A DNA stretch of 64,000 bases from Gnetum montanum (taxonomy: Eukaryota > Streptophyta > Gnetopsida > Gnetales > Gnetaceae). Positions 14,053-24,984 of this stretch are shown here, piece after piece. Each line of letters opens with the position of its first letter. The stretch's first letter is position 1. The notes under the pieces are model-generated. The model made no database searches, was not told the DNA's origin, and saw only the letters and a list, made by a program, of their open reading frames with translations. The stretch is taken from the NCBI GenBank assembly GCA_015680685.1, contig MNCI01005374.1, positions 277,557 through 341,556 on the forward strand, given 5' to 3'. A program made the translations under genes and the position numbers.

Positions 14053-14065
14053 TGGCACCATTTTT
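14053..14065 (+). promoter_or_regulatory. Decayed tRNA-Asp-type primer-binding site of element A
   Basis: TGGCACCATTTTT starts one base after the LTR end. It corresponds to TGGCGCCGTTGCC with G-to-A/T changes, including both CpG positions. Confidence 0.6.
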
Positions 14066-14199
14066 CGGGACAGTGCTAGTTATCTAGATTAGTTATATCA
14101 TACAAGATTGCTGTAACAAAGAATTAAGGATATATCTTTCAAAAAAATATAATATAATAATAATAATAATTGCAATTAAATCACACACAATTCACAACC

Positions 14200-16176
14200 A
14201 TGTCTCTCTCACCAGACTATAATAACGCAACAACTAATAAGGCAATTCATTGGAGAACCAACAAATTCTATAATGATGAGGATGAAGTTTGGAGTACCCA
14301 ATATGATGTAGGGGTCTCCTATGAGAATAAACGTAAACAACATCGTCCCAACTCACAACTGCATAACATACCTAGTGATGATGAACCCCTGCTAGCCACT
14401 ACAAGCCTAATAGAAATACAAGAGGCTATTCAAATATCCTGAAGGCATTGTAAGGAAAGCCGTCTACCCAGGCTTGACTTAAACAACATTCCTAAGTTTT
14501 TAGGAGGCTATGATTTAGATCCACAACATCATCTACAAGCCTTCCATGATGCCTGTGTATGGAATAACATTGATAATGGATGGTAAAAACTTAAGCTCAT
14601 TCCTACAACACTCGTTAGCTAAGCAAAAGTATGGTATAGGTTGTTAAAACCAAAATCAATTTGACATTGGATGACAATGATCGATCTATTTAATGAAAGA
14701 TATCAAACCTATGCGAAAGTGTCAGCCTTGAGAAGACAAATCCAAGACTGGAAACAAGCACAACATGAACCCTTAGACATGGCCTTAGAAAGATATTATA
14801 CACTATTAAACAACTACCCAGGCCATGGGTTCTCCAAGGAAAGGCTAATGTGCCATATCATAGATGGGCTTCGTAATGAAACAAGGGAGATCCTAGGGAT
14901 GTACGCCCAAGGTCAACTATATGAGCTACAAACCCATCAATTCCAAGAGCTTATCAAGTGGGTAGCAAAAGAAGAAGGAGAAATGGCTAAATGGGAGAAT
15001 GTTGAAAAATCTCAACAAGCCCAAAAATCAACAAGGGCCCATGATTATGAAGAGGAGAAATCAACTCACCCCAAGGAGGAGGAATCATCTTTGCCAGTAC
15101 TACAATCATTAGATGAAATTGAGGCAAAGATCAATAATATGATGGAATGAATGCATGAAAAATGTGGAGAATATGCCAATTCTATTAGAGGTAGAATTAT
15201 GACAACCCAAGAAATGGGACAAAACACCTTTAGACAATTAGAAAGAAGGGTTGAAGAGAATAAGAACTTAACTACCAATCATACATATCAATATAGCATT
15301 TGCCTGTATGATCACCCCAAGGGCCAATGCCCAATCTTGTGACATTTACATGAGCATTGGGAAAGAATGTTACATCCAAAGTTCATGCAGAAATACTATG
15401 TTCAATCATAGTGACAACAATCCCAGTCATGGGGGAGGCCATCCCCAAATTAGTTACACCCTTCATACCATCTGAACCTAAGTGCTTATCAAGTTCAACA
15501 TCATGTTTTTCCAACTGGGTCAACATCTTCTATCTTACCACATTATTATTATTCTCCTTAATACTATCAACCCGTATCCTCACCAATAGGACCACCACCT
15601 TGGGTACCTTACACTTCTCCTCAATTTCAAAATTCTCATCCTTCACCTCCTTCTACATCACCACCAATTGTACCTGAAGGATTTGCACCAGAGCATCAAC
15701 CCATGAATGTTACTTGTGCTTTAATTGTAAACAATAGTGGGAATCCTCGATAACATCGTAGGCATCCCTTCTTTAGACGTGACTGTAGAAAGGGACACCA
15801 TAGTTCAGAAACCACTGCATCCACTAACTCAGCACAAGTCCAACACTGTGGTGCATCTTCCTCTTCGAACCCAACGCCTCATGTTACCTTATCAGGGCCA
15901 CCACTCAATACTCCAACAACCATGCGGCCCAATGAATATAGCCACATGGGCAAACATGTTGATCCTTGCATACCATCTTACAGTCACAAGTACCATAGTG
16001 GGTCAACTCCTTATAAATTAACCACATCTTATAACTTGCCCCACTATGTCAAGTCTAATCAAGTGTGTGAACCCCAATGGGGTAAGTATGATCGGGTCCC
16101 AATATTTCCAACATGCAAGGATCCTAACCTTCCATTTATTAATTCTAGTTATGCTCAACCATTTAGTTATGGGGGG
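14200..16176 (+). pseudogene. gag: gag of element A (broken; split by element B)
   Basis: The ATG at 14200 is the first after the primer-binding site and matches the gag starts of B (17146) and C (35033). The middle part (about 14671-15150) reads as a retrotransposon capsid domain, with MALERYYTLLNNYPGHGFS and LRNETREILGMYAQGQ. A charged linker follows, then a zinc-knuckle region at about 15300 with ICLYDHPKGQC; the first cysteine of CX2CX3HX4C is serine here. The C-terminal tail is Pro/Ser/Thr-rich (15.4-16.17 kb). Stops near 14441, 14584, 15148 and 15340 show it is dead. The last four codons and stop are at 24363-24377, across the nested element. The family role is virus-like particle assembly and RNA packaging. 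Confidence 0.8.
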
Positions 16177-17004
16177 TGATGAGTCGTCATTTGGGGCAAC
16201 TGCAATATCGCGCACGTGATATCTCAGCGCAACCCGCGATATCGCATACACAATATCGCGGCCTATCTCCTCATCTATAAATAAGAGGTAGAAAGATGAC
16301 TTTTGGGCGTTACTTCTTAGTTCCTTACCCAAACTCTTGCAGTTTTTCCTTCTTAGAGTTAGAATTATTTCCCAGTGTATGCCCGTACTGTGGTGATTGT
16401 AATTGTACGACATCCTTATTCGAGTGTGACATACTTGGAAACGCACATGACCGGCAATAAAGATCGAGATTACTTCATCATTGAAGCATTCACTTAGATA
16501 AATTATTTAATTAATTATTATTTACTACTTTTCTAGTTAATCTCTCTCACCCTTAAACTCAAGTTAAATCGTGGAATGAGTACAACTTGATTACGAGCAC
16601 TTAAGTGTGACTACTTGGTAACCCAGTAGTGCACCTAGGATCTATGCTTGGTAATCCCAGTGGTAGTCGTGCATGAAGTCCAAGGTGTGTATGGATAATC
16701 AAGGAATGGATGCTCATCGTACTTAGGCTAGTTTAGATTCTCTCACCCTTCTCTCCTAGCTTAGTTAATATTACCTTCCATTACCTTCAGGAGTAGAATT
16801 AGATTAGAAACCCATCATACACCTCACTCTAGACTAAACCATACGTGATAAAGCTAATACTAGTCTAGGTGGGAAAATAGCGAACTACAACCTAAGGCTA
16901 ACTATCTAGATGCCACAACTAGTCCATCTATGGAGTTCGACTAGATCACGCGTGTAACGCTCGTATTCGTATGGTTGAGTGTAGGGATACCTTGCCACTC
17001 ATCA
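16177..17004 (+). repeat. Element B 5' LTR (828 bp)
   Basis: The ends are TGATGAGTCG and GCCACTCATCA. U3 carries a cluster of ATATCGCG-type palindromes at 16202-16262 directly upstream of a TATA box (TATAAATA, 16276-16283). An AATAAA lies near 16457. Landmarks are shared with all other LTRs of the family in the window. Confidence 0.88.
16202..16283 (+). promoter_or_regulatory. LTR promoter: reiterated GATATCGCG palindromes plus TATA box
   Basis: At least four copies of (C/G)ATATCGCG-like sequence, alternating with GTATGCG/ACGTGATATC variants, precede TATAAATAAGAGG. The same configuration is present in the 3' LTR (23556-23636) and, inverted, in element C's LTRs. Binding of a specific factor to the palindromes is inference. 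Confidence 0.65.
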
Positions 17005-17005
17005 T

Positions 17006-17017
17006 TGGCGCCGTTGC
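17006..17017 (+). promoter_or_regulatory. Primer-binding site, tRNA-Asp type
   Basis: TGGCGCCGTTGC lies one base after the 5' LTR end. It is complementary to the 3' end of plant tRNA-Asp (...GCAACGGCGCCA). This primer is characteristic of Athila-like Ty3/Gypsy elements; many Copia elements instead use initiator tRNA-Met. Confidence 0.8.
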
Positions 17018-17145
17018 GAAGGACGGTGCTAGTTATCTAGATTAGTTATATCATACAAGGTTGCTGTAAAGGAATTGACAATATATCTTTTAGAAAGAAA
17101 TAATTATAAAAAGTCACACATAAATTCACACACAACTTCACAACC

Positions 17146-18907
17146 ATGGCTCTCCTACAAGACTATAACAATGTCAAACCTAGTGAGGAAGTTCATTAGA
17201 GAACCAACAAACTATATGACGATGAAGATTGGAGTACACAACCTAAAGTGGGGGTTTCTTATAAACATGAATGAAAGAAACGTCATCCCAATGCACGAAA
17301 GCATAACTTACCCGATGACAATGAACCCCCACTGGCCACTATAAGCCTAACGTAAATACAAGAGGCTATTCGAATCTCACGTAGGCATCGTAAAGAGAGC
17401 CATCTACCCAGGCTCGATTTAAACAACTTTCCTAAATTTTCAAGAGGCTATGACTTAGATCCATATCAACATTTACNCACAACATGAACCCTTGGACATG
17501 GCCTTAGAAAGATATTATGCACTATTAAACAACTGTCAAGGCCATACCATATCATTAATGGGCTACGTAATGAAACAAGAGAGACCTTAGGAATGTATGC
17601 CCAAGGTCAACTATACAAACTACAAATCCATCAACTCCAAGAGCTTATTAAGCAGGTAGCAAAAGAAGAAGGAGAATTGGCTAGATGCGAGAGTGTTGAA
17701 AAACATCAACAGGACCAAAATCTCAACTTAACAAAGGTCCATGATCATAAAAATGAGAAATCAACCAATCTCAAGGTGGAAACATCATCTTTGCCAACAC
17801 AAAAAACATTAGAAGAAACCGAGGTAAAGACCAATAAGATGTTGGAATGGACGTATCAAAAGTGTGGAGAATTTATCAATAGTATTAGAGATAGAGTTTT
17901 GACAACCCAAGAAGCAGGACAAAACATTAGACAATTGGAAAGAAGGAATAAGGAAAATAAGAGCTCAACTGCCAATCATAAGTATGAATGCACCATTTGC
18001 CTATACGATCACCGCAAGGGCCAATGTCCAATATTGTTACATTTACATGAGCACTGGGGAAATATGTTACATCTAGAGTTTGTACAGAGATACTGTGTTC
18101 GATCATAGTGGCAACAATCCCAGTTGTGGGGGAGACCACCACTAAACTAGAGATATACTTCGTATCATTTGAACCCAAGCACTTATCTTGTTCAACATCC
18201 TGTTTCCCCAACTGGGCCAACACACTTTATCTCACCACAGTACCATTCTCCTCAATACTATCAGCCCATGCCTTCAACACAACCATCACCTTGTGTATCC
18301 TACACTTCTCCTTAGTTTCAACATTCTNCTGATGGTTGTGTTGAAGGCATGGGCTGATAGTATTGAGGAGAATGATAATAATGTGGTGAGATAGAGTATN
18401 TCACCATAGCAACAACCCCCAAACATCACTTGTGCTAATATTACTAACAGCAGTGAGAGACCTTAGCAACATCAAAAGTGTCCTTTCTTTAAACATGACT
18501 GTAAGAAGGGACAACACAATTCTGAGGCCACTTCATCCTCCAACTTAGCACAAGTCCCACACTGTGGTGCACCCTTATCCTCAAACCCAACACCTCCTGT
18601 AACTCCATCAAGGCCACCAACTCACACTCCAACAACCATACAGCCCAATGAACACAAGAATGGAGAGCAACAACCCAATCCTTGCATACCATCTAACGAT
18701 CCCAAATATCATAGTGGGTCAACTTGTTATCCGGGAACTACATCGTATAAATTGCCCTACTATGCTTATTATAATCAAGTGTGTGAACCCCGATGGGGTA
18801 AATATGATCAAGCCCGAATATTTCCAACATGCAAGGATCCTCATATTTCATTTGTTAATCCTTGCCATCCTCACCCATTTAGTTATGGGGGATATCCCCC
18901 ATTCTAA
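17146..18907 (+). pseudogene. gag: gag of element B (broken)
   Basis: The start (MALLQDYNN) parallels element A gag (MSLSPDYNN) and the stop TAA follows YGGYPPF. Recognisable pieces are RRHRKESHLPRLDLNN, the capsid-domain tail with MYAQGQLYKLQIHQLQELI, a charged linker, an intact CX2CX3HX4C zinc knuckle (17989-18027, CTICLYDHRKGQC) and a Pro/Thr-rich C-terminus. In-frame stops occur early (for example near 17198). About 220 bases of the capsid domain present in A are absent at the single N at 17477, and the segment 18329-18399 is an inverted piece between two single Ns, so part of the damage is probably assembly error. The family role is particle assembly and genome packaging. Confidence 0.78.
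18329..18399. other. Inverted 71-base segment bounded by Ns (likely assembly artefact)
   Basis: Between single Ns at 18328 and 18400 the sequence is close to the reverse complement of about 18222-18291 just upstream (shared blocks CTCCTCAATACTATCAGCCC and GCCTTCAACACAACCATCA). It interrupts gag where A and C have no such inversion. Confidence 0.75.
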
Positions 18908-19058
18908 TAACAAGCAGGATTAATAACCACTTTTATTTTCTTTAATTAATTTTACAACTTTTTGTTTTCCAGTTTTTCATTTTTCAATTTCTTGTTTTAT
19001 CTTTTTACCTTTTTTTCTTTTTGTCCTTTTACGTTTTTTGTAAGTAATCTCATCTATG

Positions 19059-19064
19059 AATAAA
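19059..19064 (+). terminator. Possible polyadenylation signal after gag (element B)
   Basis: AATAAA sits in GAATAAAACACTCATG, after a T/C-rich tract of about 100 bases downstream of the gag stop. The same GAATAAAACACTCATG is kept in element A near 24500. Its use as a gag-transcript 3' end is inference. Confidence 0.4.
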
Positions 19065-19139
19065 ACACTCATGTACATCGTCAGTTGAGGTGTGTTCTAT
19101 GTTGTCATGTCTCGAGTGATCAATTATGTGGACAGTGAG

Positions 19140-19389
19140 NNNNNNNNNNNNNNNNNNNNNNNNNNNNNNNNNNNNNNNNNNNNNNNNNNNNNNNNNNNNN
19201 NNNNNNNNNNNNNNNNNNNNNNNNNNNNNNNNNNNNNNNNNNNNNNNNNNNNNNNNNNNNNNNNNNNNNNNNNNNNNNNNNNNNNNNNNNNNNNNNNNNN
19301 NNNNNNNNNNNNNNNNNNNNNNNNNNNNNNNNNNNNNNNNNNNNNNNNNNNNNNNNNNNNNNNNNNNNNNNNNNNNNNNNNNNNNNNNN
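19140..19389. other. Assembly gap (250 N)
   Basis: Unsequenced bases fall in the spacer between gag and ORF2 of element B. By comparison with element C the gap hides most of the small conserved ORF. Confidence 0.99.
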
Positions 19390-19434
19390 ATAGTTGCTCA
19401 TCATGGGATGAAACAATGCGATGTCACTGATTAG
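19390..19434 (+). pseudogene. 3' end of small conserved ORF of element B
   Basis: The fragment reads IVAHHGMKQCDVTD then stop. It lines up with the end of the 71-residue ORF of element C (31833-32048, - strand: VVHRCDEMMQCHFNVV). The upstream part is in the N gap. Function unknown. Confidence 0.45.
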
Positions 19435-20079
19435 AGGAATGGACTTGGCCCTGATGTTGGAACAATGGGTTAATGACACATTAATCATGCTTTACACGCA
19501 AGATTCAATGTGCCTTGGGTCAGTTACCTCATGTCCCAATCTCTACGATCCCTTCTATATCTCGTCTCATCTCACTGTTCGTGTAATTGTAGCTCGTGTC
19601 ATGTGTAACATAGAATTCTTACCTCATTCTGGTGATAATTACATGTGTGTGTTTTGTGGAATCGGTGTGGATTATATTTAACCCTTCTAGTGCCCACAAA
19701 CATTTTAAGTGTGGTTACACAAGGGCATTATAGGTAAGAACCTACTTTGGGGAGGACCCACTTGTGTAATCTTTTGTAATCTTCACTTATGACATAGCTC
19801 ACACACATCACTTCTTACCCTCAACATAATTTTTCATAATGTTCTTTCCCTACTATTATCCCTCTGAATTTCAATGTTCCTATGTACCATTACATAGCCT
19901 TTTTCTCCCATTCAAGGTTTTATTGATAAAATCCACACCATCATAATTAATTATGCCTTTCGAATTAATGAAATTACCCTAGCAACCTTTAACATGTGCC
20001 ACATGTTCTTTCTTTCATAGTTTATCTTCCAAAAAACCCTAAAAATTCAGTTTTTTTCCCTTGGGCCTATACATCGATA

Positions 20080-20128
20080 GGTCATGATATTGTGTACGCG
20101 ATATCGCGTCCCTCCAACCCTATAAATA
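20080..20128 (+). promoter_or_regulatory. Internal promoter upstream of ORF2 (element B)
   Basis: About 480 bases before ORF2, GATATTGTGTACGCGATATC followed by GCG precedes CCTATAAATAAG (TATA box 20121-20128). The palindrome and TATA box copy the arrangement of the LTR U3. Elements C (near 31150-31210, - strand) and D (58710-58775) have a TATA box with family-specific palindromes at the same place. This suggests separate transcription of ORF2. Confidence 0.6.
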
Positions 20129-20609
20129 AGCGACCCCCTCGCAACACTTAGCATCATTTCTTACCATTCACGTGGGGGAGTTTTTCAAATTTTTCTCTAC
20201 AACTCGCGAGTGTGACACCTTTTCTTTTCAACCTTGATCTCGCTCGCTGGTACTCCGATTCTAATTCCGTCTGAACCTAATTGAACCCAAAGTGTTCAAC
20301 TTAGTCGTGGGGGAGGGACATCTGTCAAAAAGTGCCTAACTTTTTTGGAATTTATCATCGCCAAAGGACATCATCTAGGGTAATTAGCTATAACACTTAG
20401 AATAATTGTGCCCAAAAATCATTTAATCCCTAGATATGCTAAGAATCTAAAATTGAAAAAAAAAACCACCTAAGTAAAACGGACTCATTATTACAATATT
20501 TCGGGCAAGATCACATAAAGAGAAATAAATTAATTAATTAAGGCAAGCAGTAAGGTATAATTTAACTTCAAAAACAACCTTACTAATGCTTGGCCCCATG
20601 TGATTGCAG

Positions 20610-23365
20610 ATGGCCCCGAAACGTGGACAACAGGAAGGTCCTACTCAAGGTGGAAGCAAACAATATCGGAGAGGTGTAAGACAAGATCCTACCGGACAAC
20701 ATACAAAATAGGAGAAGTAATCGTTTAGTATTCATCAAGAGGACCCTCCTACTGTACAGTTCGGGTAGGCAGAAGCAGGAGTTGCTACAGCGCTTGAACA
20801 GGGACAACATCTCACGTTGTTCCAAGAGTGTGTTTAGGCCATCCATGAAAAGTCCACATTTGTTGCGGTGATTGTGGAGTTAAAATTTGAATCTTTTATA
20901 GAGTTTGCTCTTAAGGCTGTTAGGGATCACCTCAAAGGGTCTCCCTTATGGCCTACCCTCTCTGAAAGCGGTGCCTGGTACCTAGGGGAGAAGTACTAGT
21001 TCTAGCACAATAGAGAACAAGGCACCACTATCAATATTTATGGTGTGACAATTGATTTCTCCATGCAGGCCATTTCGGAAGTGTTAAACCTTCAGAATAC
21101 AAGGCCCAAAGTTGCTCAGTTATCCACCCGTTCAGACACCGATTTACGATGGGATTGGTTGGAAAGGGCTTATGGCAAAGATAAAACATTTGGTGTGTTG
21201 ATGATAGAAGAGAGGATTTACTTTAAAATTGGAACATATCACCTCTTCCCCACAAAGGGCCTAAAAAGAATATCAATGTATGCAGCTAAAGGATGTGCAG
21301 TGCTGATGGGAAAGGTTAATGCTAACCTGCCCCATCTATATTTAACAGAGATCCTGAGGCAGTTCGAGGAACGGAAGACAGGGAAGATGGCATTGCCTTT
21401 CCCTTGTCTTATCAGAAAGCTTTGCCGATGTGCTGGTATCTAGGGGTACATGAATGATGTCCTAGACTACTTCATATGCTAAATTGTTAAAGTCGCCAGC
21501 TCTAAGAAAAATCACTGGCAAGACGCTGGGACCAAAAGAAGAAGAAGAATAGACAGTTGGACCAATTGCAACTCAACTTGTAGGACCCAGCCAACCTCTA
21601 AGCACTAGTCCCAGCCAACAACAGGAAGTAGGGCCTAACACAGGCCAAGATCAACCGCCGTCGCAAGACTACAGACCGTCGCTGAACCATCTTAGGGCCA
21701 TCGCTAAGACGGTCAGTTGGGAAAGTCGTGATGACACAAACCTCTTCCATGTCATTAATGATGCCATTCAGCCTATTGTTTCTTTCGATTGCACAAGGGA
21801 TGAAGTGTCTATTCACACAGGAGAAGGGGAAAGTAGATGATCACAAAAGATCTTAGGAAACACAACATCTTTCCAGGTGCAATTAGAAACTGGTGAAGGG
21901 GCCACTATGGTGGTCATGCAATACCAGAATGTCATGGGAGTTGTAGAAGTGGTCATGGACCACATCAAAGAATCATTTAATGTACCTATTGTACCACCAA
22001 TAGATCTCACAGGAGCACGGGATGCTCAAACCTTAGCCGAAACCTCAATGACTCCTACGGAACATGAGGATGTGCTTGATTGATTGCTCCAAATAGAGCA
22101 AGTAATGACATCACTCAGGATGTTACGAAAATTCAGTTAGACCTCATTTCCACAAAGGGGAAGCTGGTCTTAACAGAAGTGAGGGCCGAGCATGTTGAAG
22201 CTGAAGTACGAAAATTACAAGAACAGCTCGTGGCCCTACAAGTAGTACAGTGGGATCCTCTACAATTCATTCCCATAGACCAGCTAGAAAACTTTAGAAC
22301 TGAGCAACTAACCAAGCTAATAATGGAGAATAAAAAGGTGGCTGATGAACAAGAGAAGGCTGTTTAGGATGCCTCTGTAGCACAGGTGCAAACTCATGCA
22401 GATCTTAAAGCACTCAATACCTTACAAGAAGAAAATAAATAGCTTGCTGCCGACAACCTTGGTTGACCACTGTGGAGAAACAGAAGAACGTTCTTGAGGA
22501 ACACTTTCATCAGTTGCAAGAACAATTCATCCAGGTCAACCAAGACATAAGTTGTTTAGCCAAGGAGAATCGAACCCTCTCAATGGAGGAGGTACGTGCA
22601 ATTCGTCAAATGATAGCCATTGAAATAAGCGCGTGGAAAAATGAGGCTAAATGACATGAGAAGCTGAAGGAGCACCTCCGAGATCAGGTGGGGATGTATA
22701 AACAGATCCTTGAAAAAGAAATCCATAAGGCCCAAATCAATGCTATCGGTGCTCAACACACTAATTGGCAGGCCATATTGGACACATATGCCTTTGCCCA
22801 CCAAGCGGAAGTTAAGAGCCGAGACCTGTAGATTCAGGATTTGATAGAATACATGGATTTGGCGAATCTGAGGTATGCCAACCTTGCCATGTTAATAGCA
22901 GGATGCCCAAGGATAGAGCTCAAGTAGTAGGTAGCAACCACCCACATCAAATACGAAGTAGAATTTGCAGAGTGTAAGAAGCTTTTGGAAAAACTGAAAG
23001 TTGCAAATTCTGAGCTTGAGGTGGTAAAGGCAAGCTACCAAGGCCAAAAGGGTGTTGCAGCAGATTTGGCTCGATAGCTAGCAGATTTTTAAGAGTACAA
23101 AGATAAAGTCAGAACCTATGAGGAGGAACGACGGGTATTTGCGACTTGGTATGTCAAGGCCAATCAAATGTTTTCGCAACTACCCTGTCCGTGAGAAGTG
23201 CCGACTCCGTCAAACATTGGAACATTAGCATGGATGGCACAAGACCCTCAGACTGAAGAGGAGAAGCTCTAGGCCATACTTCAACACCATCAAGCCTCAA
23301 AACCTGGAGCACAAGACAAAGGAAAAGCACCAATGGAGGAGCCACTACCACTTGGAACTACATGA
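20610..23365 (+). pseudogene. ORF2 of element B: plant transposon-type domain plus long coiled coil (broken)
   Basis: The start MAPKRGQQEGP matches element C (MAPKRGAQGEP) and the end APMEEPLPLGTT matches C's HPMEEPSPLGIT. The N-terminal third (about 20840-21440) has the look of the putative plant transposon protein domain found in Athila-like elements: INIYGVTIDFSMQAISEVLN, a central YFKIGTYHLFPTKGL, and LPFPCLIRKLC near its end. From about 22.08 kb to 23.1 kb it is rich in E, K, Q and L with heptad-like spacing, so a long coiled coil. Scattered stops (for example near 20676 and 20685) and frame changes show it is inactive. It occupies the place of the env-like ORF of Athila elements. I see no clear signal peptide or membrane segment. 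Function unknown. Confidence 0.7.
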
Positions 23366-23529
23366 GTTCCAAATTTTTTTTACTTTTAGCACATTCTATG
23401 TGTTGTGTCTTTATTTTGTTTTCATTCCACACTATGGCATAACCCCATTTTCCCATCTAATAATCCCAAACCTATCCACTGTGTAATCACTGTAACTCGA
23501 GGACGAGTTTTTATTCAGTCGTGGAGATA

Positions 23530-24357
23530 TGATGAGTTGTCATTTGGGGTGACCACGATATTGCGCATGCGATATCGTAGCCCAACCCACGATATCGCAT
23601 ACGCGATAGCGCGGCCTATCTCCTCATCTATAAATAAGAGGTAGACAGATGAGTTTTTGGCGTTAGTTCTTAGTTCCTTACCCAAACTCTTGCAGTTTTT
23701 CCTTCTTAGAGTTAGAATTATTTCCTAGTGTATGCTCGCATTGTGGTGATTGTAATTGTATGGCATCCTTATTCAAGTGTGACATACTTGGGCACGCACA
23801 TGACCAGAAATAAAGATTGAGATTACTTCATCATTGCAGCATTCACTTAGATTAACTATTTAATTAATTATTATTTACTGCTTTTCTAGTTAATCTCTCT
23901 CACCCTTAAACTCACGTTAAACCGCAGAATGAGTACAACTTGATTACGAGCACTTAAGTGTGATTACATGGTAACCCAGTAGCACACCTAGGATTTGCGC
24001 TTGGTAATCCTAGTGGTAGTCATGCATGAAGTCCAAGGTGTGTACAGATAATCAAGGAACGGATGCTCATTGCACTTAGGCTAGTTTATATTCTCTCATC
24101 CTTCTCTCCTAGCTTAGTTAATATTACTTTCCTTTGCCTTCAAGAGTAACATTAGATTAGAAACCCATCATACACCTCACTCTGGACTAAACCATACGTG
24201 ACAAAGCTAATACTAGTCTAGGTGGGAAGACAGCAAACTACGACCTAAGGCTAACTATCTAGATGCCACAACTAGTCCATCTGTGAAGTTCGACTAGATC
24301 GCACGTGTAACGCTCGTATTCATATGGTTGAGTGTAGGGGTACCTTGCCACTCATCA
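23530..24357 (+). repeat. Element B 3' LTR (828 bp)
   Basis: It has the same length and ends as the 5' LTR. Palindromes lie at 23556-23616 and the TATA box at 23629-23636. The purine-rich GTGGAGATA immediately before 23530 is the likely polypurine tract. Differences from the 5' LTR are frequent and many are C/T or G/A changes. Confidence 0.88.
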
Positions 24358-24377
24358 AGGGGTATCCCCCATTCTAA
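24358..24377 (+). pseudogene. Last codons of element A gag, downstream of nested element B
   Basis: AGGGG (target-site duplication copy) is followed by codons for Y, P, P, F and TAA. This is the same terminus as element B gag at 18893-18907, and it places the B insertion inside A's gag. Confidence 0.8.
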
Positions 24378-24984
24378 CTATAGCAGAATCAATAAATGTT
24401 TTTCTTTTCTTTAATTTTACAGTTTTTTTTTTGTTTTCTAGTTTTTTCATCTTTCAATTTATTGTTTTGTCTTTTTGTCTTTTTATGACTAATCTCATCT
24501 ATGAATAAAACACTCATGTGACTCATTGGTTGAGATATTGTCCTATGCTATCAAGTCTTAGGTGACTAATTATTTGAACAGTAAGCCCACAACATCCATC
24601 CATCCATTCTATTAATAAGAGGTTCTGCCTTGGGTACAATGATATTCCTAATCATTAAAATTTAAAGTAATCTTGTGTTCATTATACCCAGGGCGAAGAA
24701 GGATGGACTAAGTGGGAATGGCTAGGATGTGACATCAAGGGAACTTGTGGATTCTCTTTGGTGACATCTATGGAAGCTATCATGTAGCCAGGTTGTACTA
24801 AGATCCTTGTAGATCTAATGGAAAATGGAAGTAAGAGTAATAAAAAGGCACTCAATAAAGAAACCCAATGCTATTCTAGGGGGTCCTACTAGAAAGACAT
24901 GCACCCATGCCTGAAGGTAGGTGGCTTCTCTAGATTAAGCATTTCATCAAAAAAAAACTACGGGCATCACACTCTAATTATTAG

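Larger units (their letters stand above)
16177..24357 (+). mobile_element. Element B: complete pol-less Athila-like LTR retrotransposon nested in element A gag
   Basis: B is bounded by two 828-bp LTRs (16177-17004 and 23530-24357), each running TGATGAGT...ACTCATCA. It contains in order a tRNA-Asp-type primer-binding site (17006-17017), gag (17146-18907), an AATAAA-bearing T-rich spacer, a 250-base gap, the end of a small conserved ORF (to 19434), an internal TATA box (20121-20128), ORF2 (20610-23365), and a purine-rich GTGGAGATA before the 3' LTR. The insertion split element A's gag: flanking GGGGG (16172-16176) and AGGGG (24358-24362) form a target-site duplication with one change. There is no protease, reverse transcriptase, RNase H or integrase sequence, and the only unread part is the gap. 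The two LTRs are clearly similar but differ at many sites, so the insertion is not recent. Confidence 0.88.
13684..24950 (+). mobile_element. Element A: 5'-truncated pol-less LTR retrotransposon, interrupted by element B
   Basis: A starts with the last ~368 bp of an LTR (13684-14051, ending ACTCATCA). A decayed primer-binding site (TGGCACC at 14053) and gag (14200-16176) follow. At 16177 gag is interrupted by the whole of element B and resumes at 24358, where the final codons (YPPF then stop) lie at 24363-24377. Post-gag spacer homologous to element C continues to about 24950: an AATAAA-containing block near 24500, then a block ending in the ERHAPMP-type peptide near 24900. No ORF2 or 3' LTR of A remains; an inverted LTR fragment begins at about 24985. 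Confidence 0.8.

Noticed and set aside
19092-19488. Long frames across the N gap near 19.1-19.4 kb
   Set aside because: They are made of unknown bases; only the flanking residues are real.
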